Of a stretch of 64,000 bases of DNA, positions 44,872 to 53,963 are shown one piece after another. Position numbers and translations under genes: made by a program. Origin of the DNA: Nitrobacteraceae bacterium AZCC 1564 (GTDB lineage: Bacteria > Pseudomonadota > Alphaproteobacteria > Rhizobiales > Xanthobacteraceae). The DNA lies in assembly GCA_036924835.1 (NCBI GenBank), contig JBAGRR010000001.1, forward strand, positions 3,797,001 through 3,861,000, read 5' to 3'. Each line of letters begins with the position of its first letter. The stretch's first letter is position 1. The notes under the pieces are model-generated. The model had not been told where the DNA came from. It worked only from the letters and a program-made list of their open reading frames with translations, and ran no database searches.

Positions 44872-45882
44872 ATGTCAGATAAGGTAGTGTTGGTCACTGG
44901 TGCAGCGGGATTCATCGGCTTTCATGTTGCGCAAAGACTGCTGCAGGCCGGGCGGAGTGTTGTCGGGCTGGACAGCATCAACGATTACTATGATCCAAAA
45001 TTGAAGGATGCGCGGCTAAGTCTGCTTAAGAATGACCCGAACTTCGATTTTGTGAAGCTTGATCTTGCCGATCGCCCCCAGATGCAGGCGTTATTTGCCG
45101 AGCACCGGTTTCCCGTCGTCATTCATCTCGCCGCGCAAGCCGGTGTGCGTTATTCGATCGATCACCCGCACGCCTATGTCGATGCCAATCTTGAAGGTTT
45201 CACCAACGTGCTGGAAGGATGCCGGCACAACGATTGCCGACACTTGTTGTTTGCTTCGTCATCATCCGTTTATGGAGCGAACACCAAACTGCCATTTTCG
45301 GTGCATGATAACGTCGATCACCCTATCAGCCTGTATGCGGCTTCGAAAAAAGCCAATGAGTTGATGGCACATGCCTACAGCCATCTTTACCGTATTCCTT
45401 CCACGGGTCTGAGGTTTTTCACCGTCTACGGGCCGTGGGGGCGTCCGGATATGGCGATGTATCTTTTTGCCAAGGCCATCGTCGAAGGGAAGCCGATCAA
45501 GCTGTTCAATCACGGCAATATGCGCCGGGATTTCACTTATATCGATGATATTGCCGAGGCGATCGTTCGCTTGATCGATCATGCGCCGAAGGAAGCTTCG
45601 GAAACTGCCGCGCTGGATCCGGGAACAAGCACGGCGCCTTGGCGAATCTTCAACATCGGTAATAACCAGCCCGAAGAACTGATGAAGGTCGTTGCGATCC
45701 TTGAGAAAGAATTTGGACGAACTGCGATCAAGGAAATGCTGCCTATGCAGCCAGGCGATGTGCCTGCGACGTATGCCGACGTCGATGATTTAATGCGCGA
45801 AGTTGGTTTTCGTCCGTCGACCTCGATCGAACATGGTATTGCCAAGTTTGCTGCGTGGTATCGGGACTATCATCGACTGTGA
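44872..45882 (+). CDS. UDP-glucuronate 4-epimerase family protein
   Basis: A 336-residue extended short-chain dehydrogenase. ATG 44872 or the ATG three bases earlier follows GGTGGAA. The NAD-binding motif is VLVTGAAGFIGFHVAQRLL, the catalytic part has SSSSVYGAN and YAASKKANE (YxxxK), and FFTVYGPWGRPDMAMYLFAK is typical of UDP-glucuronate 4-epimerases, which interconvert UDP-GlcA and UDP-GalA. It is the last gene of the rightward unit, separated from CapD by 193 bp with no gene. Confidence 0.9.
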   Translation: MSDKVVLVTGAAGFIGFHVAQRLLQAGRSVVGLDSINDYYDPKLKDARLSLLKNDPNFDFVKLDLADRPQMQALFAEHRFPVVIHLAAQAGVRYSIDHPHAYVDANLEGFTNVLEGCRHNDCRHLLFASSSSVYGANTKLPFSVHDNVDHPISLYAASKKANELMAHAYSHLYRIPSTGLRFFTVYGPWGRPDMAMYLFAKAIVEGKPIKLFNHGNMRRDFTYIDDIAEAIVRLIDHAPKEASETAALDPGTSTAPWRIFNIGNNQPEELMKVVAILEKEFGRTAIKEMLPMQPGDVPATYADVDDLMREVGFRPSTSIEHGIAKFAAWYRDYHRL

Positions 45883-45977
45883 AGTTCAAATTGCTATTCA
45901 CCGCAGCAACCGCTTCTGTTGTGCTTACGTTTGGGCGTTAGAAATCCATCGACGTTGGATAGCCAATAGGCGCCCTA

Positions 45978-46139
45978 CTAGCCGGTAAGAGCCAGAAGGT
46001 CGGGCCGCGTAATGCGCCAAAGCACCTTGCCTGTCGTACGGGTGAGAACCGCAGCCGCACCGTCCGTTGCACCGTTGTGGCCGCCCGCTACCTCATGGAT
46101 AGCGTCCGGCCAATCACCGCCAGGCAGGCTGGAATCCAT
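45978..46139 (-). pseudogene. imuA: ImuA relic (mutasome accessory protein)
   Basis: The minus strand reads MDSSLPGGDWPDAIHEVAGG, then HNGATDGAAAVLTRTTGKVL and WRITRPDLLAL before a stop. This matches an internal segment of rhizobial ImuA (DSRLPGG...LHEVAGGG.GA.DGAAAAL.....GKVLWC.TRPDL). About 50 residues survive of roughly 260, with an internal gap of several residues. Together with the two dnaE2 relics this suggests that an imuA-imuB-dnaE2 cassette once existed in or around this region. No imuB relic was found. Confidence 0.6.
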
Positions 46140-46401
46140 CGGTGACCCCCAAAAGGAGCACGGACGTGATAGTCGGTTCGGTAGACGTGGCGCTTTCATA
46201 GCCGCCGTCCGATTAAAACAGAAAACAAACCAACAATAAGCGGACGGACGGGCAGTGGGTAAGTCGCCAAGCGTGCCCATGTTTGCGAGACAGATAGGCG
46301 AGACGAACGGCTAAAACTGCCGTGTTGAACGTCAGCGGATAGCCGGAGATCAACGCCATGCAATCGGATCGATCACTGCGATGAGCGATGGGTAGCAAAT
46401 T

Positions 46402-47100
46402 CTACTTGAACGACGGCATTGTCACCTCTTCTTCCGCCCCGCGTTCGACGCGTCTTTTTGCGTAATGCTGGAGGTTTTCATCTCTGCTCGTCTTTGGCGA
46501 TCTGATTACCTTCTCGACGTCTTCCGTGCTTGGGCGCGCGATACGTTTAGCTTTGGGGCCCCATCCAGTACGACGCTTTGCGTAGTGGGACGTTGCTGTC
46601 GCTGTGCTCTTGTGCCCTGCGCTGGCGGCTATCTCCCAAGGCGACATCCAGGACTTCGCATTGGCCATGCCGACGTGCCTGCTCGTGTAGGGCGCTACGC
46701 GCTTGATCTTGATGCTTTGACAAGCTCTGGCAATCCGGGATGCGAGACGTGCCCACAGATGGCGAAAGCTCCCAACCTGGGCGCCGCGCTCTCTCAATCT
46801 TGCCAAGAGATCGGATAGGTCCTTCACAGCATCGGTCCCGTAATCGCTTAAATCACGTCGTCGCTCGCTGCCGATAGAACGGCCGTTTGTGGCCTTTGCA
46901 TTGCGAATAACAAGGTAGCCGTCGCGAACGACGGCTGTTTGCCACTCAATGGGTCTGAGGAAGAGCAAGACATTGTGCGCGAGGAATCTCGCGGCCAATT
47001 GGTCGTCCGGATGTTTACCCGCCAATAGTCTGCGGACGAGACGGGCGAGGTGTTCCGGGAGGCGCAGGGCAAGGTTTTGTCGGAGAGCAGCAAAGACTGA
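46402..47100 (-). pseudogene. Tyrosine recombinase (integrase), C-terminal part
   Basis: An open frame of about 230 codons with no good start: it begins just after a TAA at about 47115, and TTG 47025 would give 207 residues. LLFLRPIEWQ supplies the box I arginine, YTSRHVGMANAKSW the box II R-H pair (the first histidine replaced by tyrosine), EIAASAGHKSTATATSHYAK the GH pair and the nucleophile tyrosine. A 60-residue tail follows. The N-terminal core-binding half is missing and replaced by the iteron array at 47108-47212. Probably a relic of the element's integrase; activity is unlikely. Confidence 0.65.
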
Positions 47101-47107
47101 TCCGAAC

Positions 47108-47212
47108 TGTAACCATTATTCCCAGCGCGGTAACGACAAATCCAAAAATTGTAACGACTAATCCGAGAATTGTAACGAGTAATCCGAGAATTGTAACGAC
47201 AAGTCCGAGAGC
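47108..47212. repeat. Five contiguous 21-bp iterons
   Basis: Units lie at 47108-47128, 47129-47149, 47150-47170, 47171-47191 and 47192-47212. Units 3 and 4 differ by a single base. All start TGTAAC or GGTAAC and most contain AATCCGAGAAT or a variant. The exact 21-bp period (two helical turns) places every copy on the same face of the DNA, as in iteron origins of plasmids. The TAATCCGA core is shared with the 26-bp repeats at 12.06-12.25 kb. No replication gene follows; the next frame (GTG 47218) is short and doubtful. Confidence 0.8.
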
Positions 47213-47296
47213 CCGTAGTGGCTAAGGAGAAATGTCACGCCCACTGGCGTTGTTTTTGGTCCGCACGTTCAACGTCTTATGAATCGCAAACTAGGT

Positions 47297-47351
47297 TACA
47301 CCTCGCGCGCACCTCACGTACGCCTCGCATACACCTCAGATACTCTGCGAT
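47297..47351. repeat. Five tandem 11-bp repeats
   Basis: Units TACACCTCGCG, CGCACCTCACG, TACGCCTCGCA, TACACCTCAGA and TACTCTGCGAT follow one another without gaps at 47297-47351. The last two units form the same pair found at 47432-47453 and 23856-23877. An 11-bp period is one helical turn. They follow the 21-bp iterons by 85 bp. Confidence 0.65.
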
Positions 47352-47431
47352 AGGGTTCCATGTGAAAATAGCTTCCCAACGAGTAGCTGAGTGGCCAACT
47401 TGCGGTCATTTTTTCAAACCGAAGCGTAAAT

Positions 47432-47453
47432 TACACCTCAGATACCCTGCGAT
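47432..47453. repeat. Pair of 11-bp repeat units
   Basis: TACACCTCAGA (47432-47442) and TACCCTGCGAT (47443-47453) repeat the pair at 47330-47351 with one base changed. They are part of the same putative origin or regulatory region. Confidence 0.6.
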
Positions 47454-48120
47454 AGCCTGTCTCCTCGTTAACGATCTGTATACGCATGCTGGCCGATGCT
47501 GAATTAAGAAGGGCACAAGCTCCTTTCGGAATTTGTTATCCAATAGACTGCCACTGAATGCTGCGCTGTTGGAGAGGCGGGTCGCACCTTCGAAGACTTC
47601 GGCGTGGAAGTCACGATCACGAAGGGCAGCTCCTGGCAGATCGTCGCGTGCCAAGGCGGCATAGTGAGTGATCGGAAGGGCGATGTTCGACGTTTAGCCG
47701 AGCAGCAATTCTCCGGTGAAAGCCTAATTTGGCCCTCAATGGAAATGACGAGGAAAGTAGCTGCCTATCGACTGCTATCTTCTAAATGAGAGAAACGGAT
47801 CCTCACCCAGTTCCTCGTGCGGGCTGCAAATCCAGATCACGATGTTTTCCTCCAGATGATCGAGAAAGTTGCCCAGCAGCAACATTCACGGTCATTTGTC
47901 AGAGGGAGCCCGCCTCGCGGTTCCACCCGCACAACTTCTCGGCAAATGCCCGCTAAATGAATCCACCCCTGCCTAAGCGTTACGTTGCAATCATCTGCCT
48001 ACGGCGCGTTCAATCGATATATGCTGAGTGCAGATGCTGATTCGCGGCGGACGTGGAATGTTCCAGTGATAAGTCGAAAGCGTCGCCTCTCAGCACACTG
48101 ATCGGGCAAGGAGAGGGATC
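47454..48120. other. Gene-poor stretch before prkA
   Basis: About 670 bp with small open frames on both strands (for example 47406-47654 minus) and no recognisable protein. It marks the return from replicon debris to ordinary chromosome. The last 100 bp should contain the prkA promoter; I see GGAATGTTCC near 48057-48066 but no certain sigma-factor signature. Confidence 0.45.
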
Positions 48121-50064
48121 ATGTACAATGATACTCTGTTCAATGCGTTTGCGCGCTCATTCGAAGCTCGAAGCGAAACAGATATGTCCATGGCGGACTA
48201 TCTAGAGTCGTGTCGAGACGATCCCATGAGGTACGCCAACGCTGCGGAAAGAATGTTGGCAGCCATCGGCGAGCCCCAGATGATCGACACGGCCAAGGAT
48301 CCCCGCCTTGGCCGTATTTTTTTGAACAGGACCGTGCGGACATATCCGGCGTTCGCCGGGTTCCACGGGATGGAAGAGACGATCGAGCGCATCGTCGCTT
48401 TCTTCAGGCATGCAGCTCAGGGCTTGGAAGAGCGCAAACAGATTCTCTATCTGCTGGGCCCGGTGGGTGGCGGCAAATCTTCCCTTGCCGAGCGCCTCAA
48501 GACGTTGATGGAGGTTCACCCGATCTATGTGCTGAAGGCGGGCGATGAACTCAGCCCGGTGTTCGAAAGTCCGCTCGGCCTGTTCGATCCAGACACCTTG
48601 GGTTCGATGATTGTAGAGCGCTACGGCATCCCTCGCCGACGCCTTACCGGCTTAATGAGTCCTTGGTGCTACAAGCGGCTTGAAGCTTTCGGTGGTGATA
48701 TTTCACGCTTCCGCGTCGCCCGCATCCAGCCATCCCGGCTGCGGCAGATCGCCATCGCCAAAACAGAGCCCGGTGACGAGAACAACCAGGACATCTCCTC
48801 GCTGGTTGGCAAGGTGGATATCCGCAAGCTCGAGACCTTCGCGCAGAACGACCCCGACGCTTACAGCTATTCCGGTGGACTCAATCGCGCCAATCAGGGC
48901 GTCCTTGAATTCGTCGAGATGTTCAAAGCGCCGATCAAGATGCTGCACCCGTTGCTGACGGCGACGCAGGAGGGCAACTATATCGGCACCGAAAACATCG
49001 GCGCGATCCCGTTCACCGGGGTCATCCTGGCCCACTCCAACGAATCCGAGTGGCAGAGCTTCAAGACCAACAAGAACAACGAGGCCTTTATCGATCGCAT
49101 TTGCGTGATCAAGGTCCCATATTGCCTGCGCGTGACGGAAGAGCAGAAGATCTACGAGAAACTGATCCAGGGCTCTGAACTGGCTCACGCGCCGTGCGCC
49201 CCTGCAACACTCGAGACCCTCGCGCGCTTTACCGTCGTCTCGCGGCTACGCAAGCACGAGAACTCCACGCTGTTTGCCAAGATGAGGGTTTACGACGGCG
49301 AGAGCCTGAAGGAATCCGATCCCAAGGCACGCAGCGTTCAGGAATACAAAGACGCAGCCGGTGTGGATGAGGGCATGGATGGCGTTTCGACGCGCTTTGC
49401 TTTCAAGGTTCTTGCGGCGACCTTCAATCATGACACTGCGGAAGTCGGCGCCGATCCGGTGCATCTGATGTACACGCTCGAACAGGCCATCCGCCGCGAG
49501 CAATTGCCTGAAGAAACCGAGAAGCGTTATCTCGAATTCATCAAGGCCGAGCTTGTTACGCGGTATGCCGAATTCATCGGGCACGAGATCCAGAAGGCTT
49601 ATCTGGAGTCGTACGCCGATTACGGGCAGAATTTGTTCGATCGCTACGTCGATTACGCGGACGCCTGGATCGAAGATCAGGATTTCAAGGATCCAGACAC
49701 CGGACAGCTTCTCGACCGTGAGCTGCTCAATCAGGAACTGACCAAGATCGAAAAACCCGCCGGAATCGCGAACCCCAAGGACTTCCGCAACGAGATTGTC
49801 AAGTTCTCGCTGCGGTCCCGGGCTCAAAACGGCGGCAAGAATCCGAACTGGACCAGCTATGAGAAAATCCGTGAGGTGATCGAGAAGCGAATATTCTCGC
49901 AGGTGGAGGACCTTCTGCCTGTGATCTCCTTCGGATCAAAGAGGGACGGCGAGACCGAGAAGAAGCACGGCGAATTCGTCAAGCGCATGGTGGAGCGCGG
50001 CTATACCGAGCGCCAGGTTCGCCGGCTGGTCGAATGGTACATGCGGGTGAAGCAAGCCGGCTGA
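48121..50064 (+). CDS. prkA: PrkA family serine protein kinase (YeaG)
   Basis: A 647-residue protein of the PrkA/YeaG family, preceded by AAGGAGAG. An AAA-type N-terminal domain has Walker A GPVGGGKS (113-120), with ILAHSNESEWQSFKTNKNNE in the sensor region. The C-terminal PrkA domain (about 390-647) carries the kinase-like part and ends YTERQVRRLVEWYMRVKQAG. In E. coli yeaG and yeaH respond to nitrogen starvation and stationary phase. Here it leads a four-gene unit with yeaH, spoVR and an arginase. Confidence 0.92.
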   Translation: MYNDTLFNAFARSFEARSETDMSMADYLESCRDDPMRYANAAERMLAAIGEPQMIDTAKDPRLGRIFLNRTVRTYPAFAGFHGMEETIERIVAFFRHAAQGLEERKQILYLLGPVGGGKSSLAERLKTLMEVHPIYVLKAGDELSPVFESPLGLFDPDTLGSMIVERYGIPRRRLTGLMSPWCYKRLEAFGGDISRFRVARIQPSRLRQIAIAKTEPGDENNQDISSLVGKVDIRKLETFAQNDPDAYSYSGGLNRANQGVLEFVEMFKAPIKMLHPLLTATQEGNYIGTENIGAIPFTGVILAHSNESEWQSFKTNKNNEAFIDRICVIKVPYCLRVTEEQKIYEKLIQGSELAHAPCAPATLETLARFTVVSRLRKHENSTLFAKMRVYDGESLKESDPKARSVQEYKDAAGVDEGMDGVSTRFAFKVLAATFNHDTAEVGADPVHLMYTLEQAIRREQLPEETEKRYLEFIKAELVTRYAEFIGHEIQKAYLESYADYGQNLFDRYVDYADAWIEDQDFKDPDTGQLLDRELLNQELTKIEKPAGIANPKDFRNEIVKFSLRSRAQNGGKNPNWTSYEKIREVIEKRIFSQVEDLLPVISFGSKRDGETEKKHGEFVKRMVERGYTERQVRRLVEWYMRVKQAG

Positions 50065-50083
50065 ACCGCGTTTGAGGGCGGCC

Positions 50084-51355
50084 ATGAACATCATTGATCG
50101 TCGTTTGAATCCGGGTAGCAAGAGTCTCGAAAATCGCCAGCGGTTTCTACGTCGCGCAAAAACGCTGGTTCGTGATGCCGTCAAGAAATCCTCGGAAGCA
50201 CGCGACATCAAGGACGTTCTTGAGGGAGGCGAGGTCAGCATTCCGCTTGACGGTATGCACGAGCCTCGTCTTTCGCGGGAAGGCGGCGTCCGCGACATGG
50301 TCCTTCCCGGCAACAAGAAGTTCGTGGAAGGTGACGTGCTGCCACGCTCGGGCCAGAGCAGTGGCAAACCACGCGAGGCGGGCGAAGGTGACAGCGAGGA
50401 TGTTTTCCGCTTCGTTTTGAGCCGGGAGGAGTTCGTCGATATTTTTCTCGACGATCTTGAACTTCCGGATCTTGCCAAACGTAAGCTCGCCGAAGCGGAG
50501 CAGGAGACACTACGACGCGCCGGATATTCGGTGTCGGGGTCGCCCACCAATATCTCGATCAGCCGCACCATGCGGCTGGCCATGGCGCGCCGGGTGGCGC
50601 TCCGTAGGCCGCGGCCGGAAACGATTGCAGAGCTTGAAGCGGAAATGCGCGATTGTGGCGAGGAACGCCGCATCGAGATTGCTGCCGAGCTTGCCTCGCT
50701 CAAATCGAGGATCCAGCGGATTTCGTACATCGATCCGATCGATATTCGCTACCGGCGGTTCGAGACGACGCCAAAGCCTGTCGCACAGGCAGTCATGTTT
50801 TGCCTGATGGATGTATCCGGCTCGATGTCGGAACACATGAAGGATCTGGCAAAGCGCTTTTACATGCTGCTCTACGTTTTCCTCACGCGGCGGTATCGCC
50901 ATGTCGAGATCGTCTTTATTCGTCACACGGACCGCGCCGAAGAGGTGGATGAAGACACCTTCTTCCACGGGCCGGCCTCCGGCGGAACACTGGTTTCCAG
51001 TGCTCTGGAAGCCATGAAGGAGATCGTCAAGTCGCGCTACCGTCCTGAAGACTGGAATATCTACGCAGCCCAGGCGTCAGACGGCGACAATTTGCATTCC
51101 GACGGTGAAGTCACCGCAGGCTTGCTGAAGGATTACATTCTGCCGGTCACGCAGTTCTTCGCTTATCTCGAGGTTGGTGAGGCCACCGGCAATCCGTTTG
51201 ATACGGCGGATTCGTCACTATGGGCGCTCTATCAGCGATTGCGTACCGAAGGCGCACCGCTGTCGATCCGTAAGGTGAGCAGCCGCGGCGAAATTTTTCC
51301 TGTGTTCCACGAGCTCTTCCAGCGCCGCAGCAAGCAGGAGAAGGTTGCGCCATGA
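50084..51355 (+). CDS. yeaH: YeaH/YhbH family protein (DUF444, VWA-like)
   Basis: A 423-residue protein starting MNIIDRRLNPGSKSLENRQR at ATG 50084; TTG 50072 is possible but less likely. The N-terminal half is charged, with a glycine/arginine-rich stretch (about 75-110). The second half has VMFCLMDVSGSMSEHMKDLA, the DxSxS metal site of a von Willebrand A-type fold, and later FIRHTDRAEEVDEDTFF. The protein always travels with PrkA and SpoVR and is thought to be the substrate or partner of the kinase. It overlaps spoVR by four bases (ATGA). Confidence 0.92.
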   Translation: MNIIDRRLNPGSKSLENRQRFLRRAKTLVRDAVKKSSEARDIKDVLEGGEVSIPLDGMHEPRLSREGGVRDMVLPGNKKFVEGDVLPRSGQSSGKPREAGEGDSEDVFRFVLSREEFVDIFLDDLELPDLAKRKLAEAEQETLRRAGYSVSGSPTNISISRTMRLAMARRVALRRPRPETIAELEAEMRDCGEERRIEIAAELASLKSRIQRISYIDPIDIRYRRFETTPKPVAQAVMFCLMDVSGSMSEHMKDLAKRFYMLLYVFLTRRYRHVEIVFIRHTDRAEEVDEDTFFHGPASGGTLVSSALEAMKEIVKSRYRPEDWNIYAAQASDGDNLHSDGEVTAGLLKDYILPVTQFFAYLEVGEATGNPFDTADSSLWALYQRLRTEGAPLSIRKVSSRGEIFPVFHELFQRRSKQEKVAP

Positions 51356-52896
51356 ACGACACTGCCGGACGCTTGTATCAGGGCGCGGACTGGGACTTCC
51401 AGACGCTTCAAAGAATTCATGGCGCTTGTGAAGAGGTGGCCAAATCCGATCTCTGTTTGGACACCTATCCCAACCAGATCGAAGTGATTACCGCCGAACA
51501 AATGCTGGATGCGTATTCTTCGGTCGGAATGCCGCTGTTCTACAAGCATTGGTCGTTCGGCAAGCAATTTGCTCATCAGGAGACGTTCTATCGCAAGGGC
51601 CTGATGGGGCTGGCATACGAAATCGTCATCAACAGTTCGCCGTGCATTTCCTACCTGATGGAGGAAAACACCGCGACCATGCAGACCCTCGTCATCGCGC
51701 ATGCCGCGTTCGGGCACAATCACTTCTTCAAGAACAATTACCTGTTCAAGCAATGGACTGACGCCGACGGCATTCTCGACTATCTCGATTTCGCCAAGCG
51801 ATATACAGCGCAATGTGAGGAGCGTTTCGGTCATATCGCAGTTGAACAGACGCTTGATGCCGCACACGCGCTGATGTCCCATGGGGTCTATCGCTACCCG
51901 GGCAAGAAAAAGCTCAATCTGCGTGACGAGGAGAAGCGCGCCAAAGAGCGGCGCTCACACGAGGAAAGCGTCTTCAACGATCTGTGGCGGACCGTACCGA
52001 CGGGGCCGCACAAGAGCGTGTCTGAACTGAGCGCCGAGCGGCGGATCGCGATGCTCGGTCTCCCACAGGAGAACATCCTCTATTTCCTGGAAAAGTCCGC
52101 ACCGCGTTTGCAGCCCTGGCAACGTGAACTGCTGCGTATCGTGCGCCACATCGCGCAGTATTTCTATCCGCAGGGGCAGACCAAGGTGATGAACGAGGGG
52201 ACAGCGACTTATGTCCATTATCGCATCATGACCCGCCTCCTGGAAAAGGAACGTATCTCCGACGGCAACTTCCTCGAGTTTCTGCAGTCGCATACGAACG
52301 TCGTGTTCCAGCCTGACTTCGATGATCCGCGCTTCTCCGGCTTCAATCCGTATGCGCTTGGCTTTGCCATGATGCAGGACATCGAAAGAATCGTGACCGC
52401 CCCTGACGATGAAGATCGTGAATGGTTTCCCGATATCGCCGGGCGGGGGGATGTGATGGGCGTGCTGCGGGATATCTGGGCGAATTACCGCGATGAGAGT
52501 TTTGTCAGCCAATTCCTCAGCCCGCGGCTGATGCGGCATATGCGCATGTTCCACTTGCACGATGATCCCGCCGAGCCGGAGGGCATCCGCGTCGGCGCCA
52601 TCCATAATGAGCAGGGTTATCGCCGCATCCGTCGGCAGTTGGCCAGGCAATACGACGTTGGTGTGGTTGACGCAAATATCGAGGTCGTCGATGTCGATCT
52701 CGCCGGCGACCGGCGCCTGATACTTCGTCATACCGTGGTGAATGGGGCACTTCTGAACGAGGTGGATGCCAAGCGCGTTCTCCAGCACCTGGCCAATCTT
52801 TGGAGCTATGATGTGTCCCTGCGCGAGGTCGATTCCTCTGGCAAGGTGCTCAAGGAGCATGCGGCGAGCCCTCATGTGGCGGCGGTTGCGGCTTGA
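51352..52896 (+). CDS. spoVR: SpoVR family protein
   Basis: A 514-residue SpoVR-like protein (YcgB in E. coli). Visible family features include MPLFYKHWSFGKQFAHQETF, YEIVINSSPCISYLMEENTA, HAAFGHNHFFKNN and MNEGTATYVHYRIMTRLLEK. Named after a Bacillus cortex gene, the family is widespread in non-sporulating bacteria and linked to stress or nitrogen limitation with YeaG/YeaH. It is translationally coupled to yeaH. Confidence 0.93.
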   Translation: MNDTAGRLYQGADWDFQTLQRIHGACEEVAKSDLCLDTYPNQIEVITAEQMLDAYSSVGMPLFYKHWSFGKQFAHQETFYRKGLMGLAYEIVINSSPCISYLMEENTATMQTLVIAHAAFGHNHFFKNNYLFKQWTDADGILDYLDFAKRYTAQCEERFGHIAVEQTLDAAHALMSHGVYRYPGKKKLNLRDEEKRAKERRSHEESVFNDLWRTVPTGPHKSVSELSAERRIAMLGLPQENILYFLEKSAPRLQPWQRELLRIVRHIAQYFYPQGQTKVMNEGTATYVHYRIMTRLLEKERISDGNFLEFLQSHTNVVFQPDFDDPRFSGFNPYALGFAMMQDIERIVTAPDDEDREWFPDIAGRGDVMGVLRDIWANYRDESFVSQFLSPRLMRHMRMFHLHDDPAEPEGIRVGAIHNEQGYRRIRRQLARQYDVGVVDANIEVVDVDLAGDRRLILRHTVVNGALLNEVDAKRVLQHLANLWSYDVSLREVDSSGKVLKEHAASPHVAAVAA

Positions 52897-52956
52897 GCCG
52901 TTGCCTGACGAAAGCGTCTCGGAGCGTTTGTTCGATGCCTCGGGGAATATCAGTTC

Positions 52957-53925
52957 ATGACGGCTGATCGAGATAATGGGCGGATTGCACTGCTCGGCGC
53001 GCCTGTTGATGTCGGCGCACCTCGACGCGGAACACTGATGGGGCCGGCGGCTCTGCGCACGGCGGGTCTTGCCGGTGTGCTTGAAGGGCTGGGATATCGC
53101 GTCGAAGACCATGGCGACATCTTGCTGAGGGATTTAAAGCTAACGGACGATGTGCCGCCGGAAAACGCAAAGCACTACGCCGAGATTCAGGCGTGGACTC
53201 GGGTGCTGAGTGCTCGCGCCTTCGATCTCGCTCGCTCCGGAGCGATCCCGCTGTTTCTTGGTGGCGACCACAGCCTGTCGATGGGATCGATCAACGGCGT
53301 TGCGCGGTATTGGCAGGAGCAGGGCCGGCCGTTGTTCGTCCTGTGGCTGGACGCGCATGCCGATTACAACACACCGTTTACGACAATCACGGCAAACATG
53401 CACGGCATGTCCGCAGCCTTTCTGTGCGGCGAGCCAGGGCTCGAGCGGCTTCTGGGTGACGAGCCGCGGGCGTCGATCACGCCCGCTCAGCTCGATCTGT
53501 TCGGCGTCCGTTCGATCGACAAGCTGGAAGGCGCGCTAATCCGGGAGCGCGGCATTTCCATCGTCGATATGCGTCATATCGATGAATTCGGCGTCGCCGT
53601 TTTGATTCGGCGAGTCATCAACCGGGTGAAGGAGCGCAACGGCGTGCTGCACGTAAGTTTCGATGTGGACTTCCTCGACCCGATTATCGCCCCCGGAGTG
53701 GGGACGACCGTGCCAGGTGGAGCAAGCTACCGTGAAGCGCATCTTGCCATGGAGCTCATGCACGATTCTGGTTTGGTACGTTCGGTGGATGTCGTCGAGT
53801 TGAATCCTTTCCTGGATGAGCGTGGACGCACAGCTCGCGTCGCTGTCGAGCTTGTTGCCAGTCTGTTTGGTCAGCGGATTACGGACCGCGCGACGCCGAC
53901 CAATGCGATCATTTCTCCGCGCTAG
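52957..53925 (+). CDS. rocF: Arginase
   Basis: A 322-residue ureohydrolase converting arginine to ornithine and urea. The manganese-binding blocks are intact: GGDHSLSMGS, LDAHADYN and SFDVDFLDPIIAPGVG. Length and NMHGMSAAFL favour arginase over agmatinase. It starts 60 bp after spoVR on the same strand and is probably in the same transcription unit, which links the PrkA/SpoVR stress module to arginine catabolism and fits a nitrogen-limitation role. Confidence 0.9.
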   Translation: MTADRDNGRIALLGAPVDVGAPRRGTLMGPAALRTAGLAGVLEGLGYRVEDHGDILLRDLKLTDDVPPENAKHYAEIQAWTRVLSARAFDLARSGAIPLFLGGDHSLSMGSINGVARYWQEQGRPLFVLWLDAHADYNTPFTTITANMHGMSAAFLCGEPGLERLLGDEPRASITPAQLDLFGVRSIDKLEGALIRERGISIVDMRHIDEFGVAVLIRRVINRVKERNGVLHVSFDVDFLDPIIAPGVGTTVPGGASYREAHLAMELMHDSGLVRSVDVVELNPFLDERGRTARVAVELVASLFGQRITDRATPTNAIISPR

Positions 53926-53963
53926 GCCCATCAGGTCTGCGCCAAAGAATGCGCGCTGTCGCA

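Noticed and set aside
47297..47453. CRISPR-like array
   Set aside because: Units are only 11 bp, tandem without spacers, and no cas genes are present; they are iteron-type repeats.
47218..47502. Possible replication gene directly after the 21-bp iterons
   Set aside because: The translation passes through the 11-bp repeats and has no replicase features; position alone does not support a gene.
51955..53112. 385-codon minus-strand frame opposite spoVR and arginase
   Set aside because: Antisense to two clearly coding genes; histidine/arginine-rich with no domain.
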